This document shows positions 59,161 through 64,000 of a DNA stretch of 64,000 nt, one piece after another (the first letter of the stretch is position 1; each line of letters opens with the position of its first letter). The translations under genes were made by a program, and so were the position numbers. The notes beneath the pieces are model-generated. The model did not search any database. It had not been told where the DNA came from and saw only the letters and a program-made list of their open reading frames with translations. Origin of the DNA: Kribbella voronezhensis (GTDB taxonomy: Bacteria; Actinomycetota; Actinomycetes; Propionibacteriales; Kribbellaceae); NCBI RefSeq assembly GCF_004365175.1, contig NZ_SOCE01000001.1, positions 3,231,403 to 3,295,402 of the forward strand. Reading direction: 5' to 3'.

Positions 59161-59931
59161 TCAGGCGATGATCGTGTAGCCGTACCGCTGCATGACGGCC
59201 CCGGTCGCCGCGGTGAAGACACCGGTCGCCGGCAGCTTGAACTTGAGCTGGATCTTCTTGACCATCTGCTGGAAGTGCAGATGCCACGGCACTCCGGCCG
59301 GCGGCCGGGTCTCGGCCTGGCTGATCGCCGCGACCTTCGGGTGCGCGGCCCAGGCGAGCACCTGGGCCCGGTCCGCGCCCCAGACGCCGTTCATCGAGTC
59401 GTGGGTGCGGGCGTACTCCATCGCTCCCAGCGAGATCGTCGTGTTGGGCGGTGGTGGCGGTTGCACGCCGGGCACCGGATTCGGGTGGTAGTGCAGATAC
59501 AGCTCCCACGTCATCCCGTAGTACCCGGGCGGTCCGTCGTCGCGGCCGCGGTTCGCCAGCCCGTTGCGGCAGCGTCTGTACTCCGCGACCTGGTTGGCCG
59601 CGCCGCGCGACAGATCCTTGTCGCCCTGGGCGACCGCGTGCACGTGGTACGGCCAGTCCGACTGCGCGGGCGTCCGCAACCAGGCCGCGAACCCAACCTG
59701 CCGCAACGCCCGTACTACGGCCTGCCGCTGCGCCTGGTCGAGGCCCGCGCAGGCCACGTCCACCGCGCCGCCACCGTCGTGCGTGCCGGCCGAAGCGGCC
59801 ACCCCGCCCTTGTTGTACGACCCCTGCAGGATCGTGAACTGGAACTTCGCCAGTCGCTCCGCGGCCTGGATCATCGCCACGGTCCGCTGGTTCAGCTGCT
59901 TGCCCCGCCAGACGATCCTTGCCTCAGGCAT
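59161..59931 (-). CDS. M15-type peptidase-like (D-Ala-D-Ala carboxypeptidase fold) protein (256 aa)
   Basis: Residues about 35-100 contain SYNKGGVAASAGTHDGGGAV with following DVA, and DWPYHVHAV further on. This gives the zinc ligands H, D and H of the M15/VanY-like fold. The C-terminal 100 residues (ISLGAMEYARTHDSMNGVWG; KIQLKFKLPATGVFTAATGA) resemble a peptidoglycan-binding segment. No signal peptide is present. The gene starts with ATG overlapping the 39-aa ORF. It may cut cell-wall peptides, for instance in lysis or export by a non-Sec way. Confidence 0.75.
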   Translation of the reverse strand: MPEARIVWRGKQLNQRTVAMIQAAERLAKFQFTILQGSYNKGGVAASAGTHDGGGAVDVACAGLDQAQRQAVVRALRQVGFAAWLRTPAQSDWPYHVHAVAQGDKDLSRGAANQVAEYRRCRNGLANRGRDDGPPGYYGMTWELYLHYHPNPVPGVQPPPPPNTTISLGAMEYARTHDSMNGVWGADRAQVLAWAAHPKVAAISQAETRPPAGVPWHLHFQQMVKKIQLKFKLPATGVFTAATGAVMQRYGYTIIA

Positions 59932-60043
59932 CTAACTGCCCGAGGATCCGGTCCGCGTCCTCGGCGGCGCCCAGTGCCTCGAGAACCTCCAGGTCCTCGT
60001 CGGTGAGCTCGTCGTCGTGGACATGTTCGAAGACGTCCGTCAT
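59924..60043 (-). CDS. Small acidic protein (39 aa)
   Basis: An ATG at 60043 follows the strong GGGGGAGGGG at seven bases. The peptide MTDVFEHVHDDELTDEDLEV-type is very acidic, with about a third D or E, and ends LGQLDA. It overlaps the M15-like gene by 8 bp. It could be a regulatory or inhibitory partner of the peptidase. No homologous family is known to me. Confidence 0.6.
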   Translation of the reverse strand: MTDVFEHVHDDELTDEDLEVLEALGAAEDADRILGQLDA

Positions 60044-60401
60044 CGAATTTCCCCTCCCCCTTGCGCTGCGGCCGCAGCCACCCCCGGCCACGGAACCGCT
60101 TTTCAGAGTAGGTGCCGCCGGGTGCACCCGTCCACGGCCGGTCGAGTGGGCGAAGGTATGAGGAACGTCAAGTTTTCGGCCGCCGATTGGTTCATATCCG
60201 CGCTGATGGGGTACCTCTTGACGTGTCCCGCGGTTCAGTCGGCCCCATTCGGGCATGGGTGGTGCTCACCGAGCCGTGAGTTCTCCCACTGAGGGGCGGG
60301 AGGACGACCGACGGCGGCGGGCGTATCCCACGGTACGCCCGCCCCTGGGTCGGTCCCGGACGCACGCCGTACCCCGAACACCCCGCCGTACGCCGAACAC
60401 C
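60044..60401. other. Intergenic region with a terminator hairpin
   Basis: 358 bp between the methyltransferase end and the small acidic gene start (both leftward). GGCGGGCGTA and TACGCCCGCC at 60316-60343 form a hairpin that would end the methyltransferase transcript. The right part repeats CGCCGTAC-type motifs. No ORF with a ribosome binding site was seen. Confidence 0.6.
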
Positions 60402-61184
60402 TCAGAGCGCAGAGGCGACGAACAGATAGCGGTTCAGGCTGAAGAAGTAGGACTCGCCGAGACTGCGCAGATCGTCCGCCCAGGCCTTGGCCTCCGCCTC
60501 GGTGACCTCGCCCCGGCCGGGAACGAAACCCGAGACGATGTCGATCAGCCCCGCGCTGTAGGTGCGCGGATCGAAGCCCGCGTTCAGCATCGGGACCACG
60601 TCGCGATGGGTGACCGTGAAGCCGGCCCCGGCCAGCGAATCGCCGAGCGTGCGCGGCAGATGCGGATCCTCGAGGTGCTCCTCGAACGCGGTCAGTACCC
60701 GGGCCATCCGCGCGTCGTCGCGGGAACGCCACACGATCGAGTCCCAGTCGGTGTCCAGTACGACGACGCGCCCGGCCGGCCGCAGTACCCGGCGGATCTC
60801 CGCGAGCGCGCCGGGCACGTCCTCGACGTACTCGAGAACCTGCGTGGACACCACCACGTCGAAGCTCTCGGCGCCGTACGGCAGCCGGCCGGCGGCAGCG
60901 GACTCCAGCTCGATCTTCGGCCCGCCCGGGACGGTCGCCCGGGTGCCGGCGATCGCGAGCATGCTCTCGCTGACGTCGACCCCGCAGACCCGCCCGTCGG
61001 CGCCGACCTCGGCGGCCATCTCGGCCGCCAGCAGGCCGGGGCCGACGCCGACGTCGAGCACCCGGTCGCCCGGCCGCAAGGCCAGCGCGATCCGGACCAC
61101 CCGGCGCTGCTCGATCACATCCGGGGTCGTGTAAACCGCTTCGATCTGCCGTGACACCTCGGGGTCGAACTGCAGATTGCTCAT
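60402..61184 (-). CDS. SAM-dependent methyltransferase, class I (260 aa)
   Basis: A Rossmann-fold methyltransferase with motif I VLDVGVGPGLLA, the acidic end of strand 2 VCGVDVSESMLA, motif IV FDVVVSTQVLEYVEDVPG and post-motif LRPAGRVVVLDTDW. It is of the UbiE/Methyltransf_11 type. Either MSNLQF at 61184 or MGTPG at 61199 can start it. The acceptor is unknown, and no pathway gene is adjacent. Confidence 0.88.
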   Translation of the reverse strand: MSNLQFDPEVSRQIEAVYTTPDVIEQRRVVRIALALRPGDRVLDVGVGPGLLAAEMAAEVGADGRVCGVDVSESMLAIAGTRATVPGGPKIELESAAAGRLPYGAESFDVVVSTQVLEYVEDVPGALAEIRRVLRPAGRVVVLDTDWDSIVWRSRDDARMARVLTAFEEHLEDPHLPRTLGDSLAGAGFTVTHRDVVPMLNAGFDPRTYSAGLIDIVSGFVPGRGEVTEAEAKAWADDLRSLGESYFFSLNRYLFVASAL

Positions 61185-61273
61185 CCCCGGTGTTCCCATC
61201 CGCCCATGGACGACATCATGGTCCGCCCGACCCCGAAAGCGGGAGACCAGATGCCCACCAATCACATCAAGTG

Positions 61274-62725
61274 TCAGCTACAGCGCGGACGCTCCGGCGG
61301 CATCACGCCGGTCTCCAGGTACTTCGTGATCCGGGTGCGGGCGCACTCGGAGTTGAACCACGAGGTGTGGCCGTAGACGTCGGTGACCATCAGGTGGCTG
61401 CCGCGGAGCTGGCGGTGCAGGCCGCGCGCCGACTCCAGCGGGGTCGACGGGTCGTGGGTGTTGCCGGCGATCAGGATCGGCGGCGCGTCGTCGACCGGCG
61501 TCGGCTGCCACGGGTTGGTCGGCGGGATCGGCCAACCGGAGCAGGCCGCCGTGATCGCCCAGCCCTCGACCGCCGCACCGACGCGGGGTGCGAGCGCCTT
61601 CGCCAGCGCGAGGCGCGCCTTCGCGTCGGCGTACGAGGTGAGCCCGGGTGGGAAGTCCAGGCAGGAGACCGCCGCGTACGCCGATTCGGGATCGCCGACG
61701 TAGCTGCGGCCGATGAAGCCGGAGCCGTCGCCCTTCTCGGCCGCCGCCAATGCCGCCGCGAGCTCGGTCCACGGGGTCACGTAGTCGCCGATCGCGGGGA
61801 TGAAGACCGGGAGCGACATCCGGATCGTGTCGCCGCTGACCTTGACGTACGGCGTACCGGGCAGTGGCTTCTTGTCCGCCTTGCGCACCACCTCGTCGTA
61901 CACCTTGCCCACGTCCCGTCCGTGCAGCGCGCAACTCGGTGCGGACTTGCACCAGGCGGCGAACCGGTTGAAGCCGTACTCCATCTGGCGCGCCTCGGTG
62001 AGCATGAGCGTGGTCGGACCGGCCGCGTGGTCCAGGATGCCGTCGAGCACCATCCGGTTGATCCGGTGCGGGAAGAGCTGGGCGTACGTCGTGCCGACGA
62101 ACGAGCCGTAGGAGGGACCGAAGTAGTTGAGCTTGTTGACGCCAAGTGCTGCGCGCAGTGCGTCCAGGTCGCGAGCGGCGGCCCTGGTGTCCAGGTTCCG
62201 CAGAAGATCACCGTGCTGCTTCAGGCACTGCTCGCCGAAGGCGCGACTCGAAGCGACCATCGCGTCGTACTGCGCCTTCGAGCGGGGAAACACCGGTACG
62301 CCGGGGCGCAGGATCGTCCCGCAGTCGAGCTGGGTCGATCCACCGGTACCGCGCGGATCCCAGCTGACGATGTCGAACTTGTCGCGCCACTGTGGGAAGA
62401 GCTGATCCGCATACCCCTCGGCGATGATCGAGGCTCCCGCCCCACCCGGACCGCCGGGATTGAACGCCAGTACGCCGACCTTGTGCGCCTGGTCCTTCGC
62501 GGGAATCCGGGCCACCAGCAACTCGGTCTTCGCGCCGCCCGGCTTCGACCAGTCCAGCGGGACGGTCAGCTTCCCGCACTGCTGGGCCGCCCCCGGCTTG
62601 CAGGCGGTCCAGTCCACCGTCGGCGGCGCTGCCTCCGCCACGGCCGGCAACGATCCCGCCACCAACGCCCCCGCGACCAACACGCCGACTGATCGCCGGC
62701 CACCTCTGCGCATCGAAAGTCTCAT
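61274..62725 (-). CDS. Secreted tripeptidyl-aminopeptidase-like alpha/beta-hydrolase (483 aa)
   Basis: An S33-type serine peptidase of the Streptomyces Slp/Tap group. It has a Sec signal peptide (RRSVGVLVAGALVAGSLPAV AEA), FNPGGPGGAGA as oxyanion motif, WDPRGTGGSTQLDC, the nucleophile elbow GPSYGSFVGT, and the C-terminal AGNTHDPSTPLESARGLHRQ with YGHTSWFNSEC as the acid and His region. Several Cys pairs fit an exported protein. It cleaves N-terminal peptides from secreted proteins in related strains. Confidence 0.9.
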   Translation of the reverse strand: MRLSMRRGGRRSVGVLVAGALVAGSLPAVAEAAPPTVDWTACKPGAAQQCGKLTVPLDWSKPGGAKTELLVARIPAKDQAHKVGVLAFNPGGPGGAGASIIAEGYADQLFPQWRDKFDIVSWDPRGTGGSTQLDCGTILRPGVPVFPRSKAQYDAMVASSRAFGEQCLKQHGDLLRNLDTRAAARDLDALRAALGVNKLNYFGPSYGSFVGTTYAQLFPHRINRMVLDGILDHAAGPTTLMLTEARQMEYGFNRFAAWCKSAPSCALHGRDVGKVYDEVVRKADKKPLPGTPYVKVSGDTIRMSLPVFIPAIGDYVTPWTELAAALAAAEKGDGSGFIGRSYVGDPESAYAAVSCLDFPPGLTSYADAKARLALAKALAPRVGAAVEGWAITAACSGWPIPPTNPWQPTPVDDAPPILIAGNTHDPSTPLESARGLHRQLRGSHLMVTDVYGHTSWFNSECARTRITKYLETGVMPPERPRCS

Positions 62726-62868
62726 GCGCCGAACCTACGCACGACGGGTCCCGCCAACCATCCGCCGATGGGCGGGTCCGGCATCATCCCCGGGTCGTAC
62801 GCAGCAGCGGACGGCACCGCGCCGATGGTCGGTGACCATCGGCGCGAAAGCCTTGTCCAGCAGGGGTT

Positions 62869-63237
62869 TCAGTGCGCCGGCGCGAAGTCGATGAAGCCGA
62901 CCACCTCGAGGATCTTGCCGCTCGGGGCGAGCGTGACGACATCGGTGCCGCCGGCCACCGCGGGCTGACCTTCGGCGGCGAGCTCCCAGGTCCAGCGCAG
63001 CCGGTTGTGGTGCTCGTCGATGCTGCCGGTGCGGGTGAAGCGGTAGCCCGGGAACATCTCGTGGGCGGTCTGGACCGTCTTGCTCAGGCCGTCGTGGCCG
63101 GTCACCTCGAAGGTCGGGTCCACGAACATCGCCTCGTCCACCCACAGGCCGGCGATGATCTCGGCCCGGGCCTCGGCGTCGTCGCAGTTCCACATCGCGA
63201 AGTACTGGTCGGCGATGGTGGCGGCGGTGCTGGTCAT
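62869..63237 (-). CDS. Nuclear-transport-factor-2 / SnoaL-like protein (122 aa)
   Basis: A small cone-shaped fold of the NTF2 superfamily, with ADQYFAMWNCDDAEARAEII, VDEAMFVDPTFEVTGHDGL, and the strands NRLRWTWELAAEG and ILEVVGFIDF. An ATG at 63237 follows AAGGAG. It is divergent from an XRE regulator with a 116-bp gap, so it may be its target. The function is unknown. Confidence 0.85.
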   Translation of the reverse strand: MTSTAATIADQYFAMWNCDDAEARAEIIAGLWVDEAMFVDPTFEVTGHDGLSKTVQTAHEMFPGYRFTRTGSIDEHHNRLRWTWELAAEGQPAVAGGTDVVTLAPSGKILEVVGFIDFAPAH

Positions 63238-63322
63238 GGTGACTCCTTGGGGTTCGTTCGGTTGATGCCGAGAACCTTGCCGCCGCGGGCCGGTGCCGGT
63301 CGATGACGTCACAGGTAATGGC

Positions 63323-63346
63323 GGTGATCACCTCAGCGGTTACGGT
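63323..63346. promoter_or_regulatory. XRE promoter with GGTGATCACC palindrome
   Basis: A perfect 10-bp palindrome GGTGATCACC at 63323-63332 lies upstream of a -10-like TACGGT at 63341-63346, seven bases before the ATG. A second palindrome, TGACGTCA, is at 63304-63311. Both are candidates for autoregulation. Confidence 0.5.
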
Positions 63347-63353
63347 CTGAGGC

Positions 63354-64000
63354 ATGACCGTGTCAGTCGAAGAGACCTTCCAGCGTCCAGTGGGGGAGCT
63401 TCTGCGCGGTTGGCGGGAGCGTCGCCGGCTCAGTCAGCTCGAGCTCGCCAACCAGGTCGAGGTGTCGACCAGGCACGTGAGCTTCGTCGAGACCGGCCGC
63501 TCGAAGCCGAGCCGCGAGATGGTGCTGCGTCTGGCCGAGCATCTCGACGTACCGCTGCGGGATCGCAACCAGTTGCTGCTCGCCGGCGGGTACGCGCCGA
63601 TCTACACCGAGACCTCGCTGCACTCCCCGGCGATGCTCGCGATCCGCTCCGCGCTGCGCCGCCTGCTCAAGGCGCACGAGCCCTACCCAGCGATGGTGGT
63701 GGACCGTTGGTGGAACCTGGTCGAAGCCAACGAAGGGATCAGCCTGTTCACCGAGGGCGTCGCCCCTGAGTTGCTGACGGCACCGATCAACGTCCTGCGG
63801 CTGACCCTGCATCCCGACGGCCTGGGCGGCCGGATCGTCAACCTGGCCGAGATCCGGGCGAACATACTGACCAGCCTGCAACGCCAGATCATCAGCACCG
63901 CCGACCCGGACCTCCAGGACCTGTACGACGAACTGCACGGGTACTCCGGCCTCTCCAGGCCTGACCACCCCGGCCCCGCCGAGGTCGTCATCGCGATGAA
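63354..64000 (+). CDS. XRE-family (MmyB-like) transcriptional regulator, 3' end missing
   Basis: The first 215 codons are visible; the gene runs off the right edge. The helix-turn-helix is VGELLRGWRERRRLSQLELA... VEVSTRHVSFVETGRSKPSR, followed by the MmyB-like ligand domain (ETSLHSPAMLAIRSALRRLL, YPAMVVDRWWNLVEANEG). These regulators often control a divergent oxidoreductase-like or hydrolase gene; here the NTF2-like gene is divergent. The mRNA appears leaderless. Confidence 0.9.
   Translation, partial: MTVSVEETFQRPVGELLRGWRERRRLSQLELANQVEVSTRHVSFVETGRSKPSREMVLRLAEHLDVPLRDRNQLLLAGGYAPIYTETSLHSPAMLAIRSALRRLLKAHEPYPAMVVDRWWNLVEANEGISLFTEGVAPELLTAPINVLRLTLHPDGLGGRIVNLAEIRANILTSLQRQIISTADPDLQDLYDELHGYSGLSRPDHPGPAEVVIAM

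Overview
The window is high-GC actinobacterial DNA. Codon use is strongly GC3-biased, many genes start with GTG, and F420-type enzymes, several leaderless promoters and an actinomycete integrative and conjugative element (AICE) are present. The order dnaX - (7 kb) - SRP RNA - tRNA-Ser and the general style of the genes suggest a soil actinomycete of the Kribbella/Nocardioides/Streptomyces kind. Kribbella is my guess, and it is an inference only.

Layout. 0-10.7 kb is chromosomal housekeeping and metabolism: the 5' end of dnaX, rfbA, a fatty acyl-CoA synthetase, a MarR regulator with its operator, an acyl-CoA dehydrogenase, hydrolases, a chloramphenicol-phosphotransferase-like kinase, nadE, the SRP RNA (ffs), an F420-type oxidoreductase, a GNAT-SET fusion and a CatB-like acetyltransferase. 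At 10.68 kb lies tRNA-Ser(GGA), which is the attachment site of a 13.9 kb AICE (10714-24630). The element is bounded by a 57-bp exact direct repeat of the tRNA 3' half. It carries integrase, excisionase, a DUF3631 ATPase, a prim-pol replication protein, an FtsK/TraB-type transfer ATPase, Spd-like and DUF6284-like small proteins, and regulators. Ten copies of one heptamer sit next to traB as a candidate clt/TraB-recognition locus. Its cargo is a DUF5919 regulator with an inositol-monophosphatase-like enzyme, followed by a lower-GC block with a HEPN (RX4H) protein and two membrane proteins that looks like a defence module.

24.7-35 kb is accessory chromosome: an XRE-TPR regulator, small ORFs, stress and resistance enzymes, a GlxA/AraC regulator, two PCD-like-VOC paralogues and three TetR/MarR-type switches across the window. 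TMEM175-like and streptomycin-kinase-like genes here carry apparent frameshifts. 35.1-37.4 kb holds helR, a HelD-like RNA-polymerase-recycling ATPase linked to rifamycin resistance. It is preceded by a palindrome that fits the rifamycin-associated element (RAE) and by an 11-residue ORF that looks like the first residues of a glycosyltransferase.

37.4-51 kb contains two carbohydrate ABC importers, each with a divergent or adjacent regulator (ROK; DeoR-HTH/LacI-type chimera), a deazaflavin reductase-hemerythrin fusion, a YesL-like protein and a 14-TM drug exporter. 51-64 kb holds tex, an NCS1 permease, an XRE/MFS divergent pair, small proteins, an M15-like peptidase with a 39-aa acidic partner, a methyltransferase, a secreted tripeptidyl-peptidase-like hydrolase and a truncated XRE regulator at the edge.
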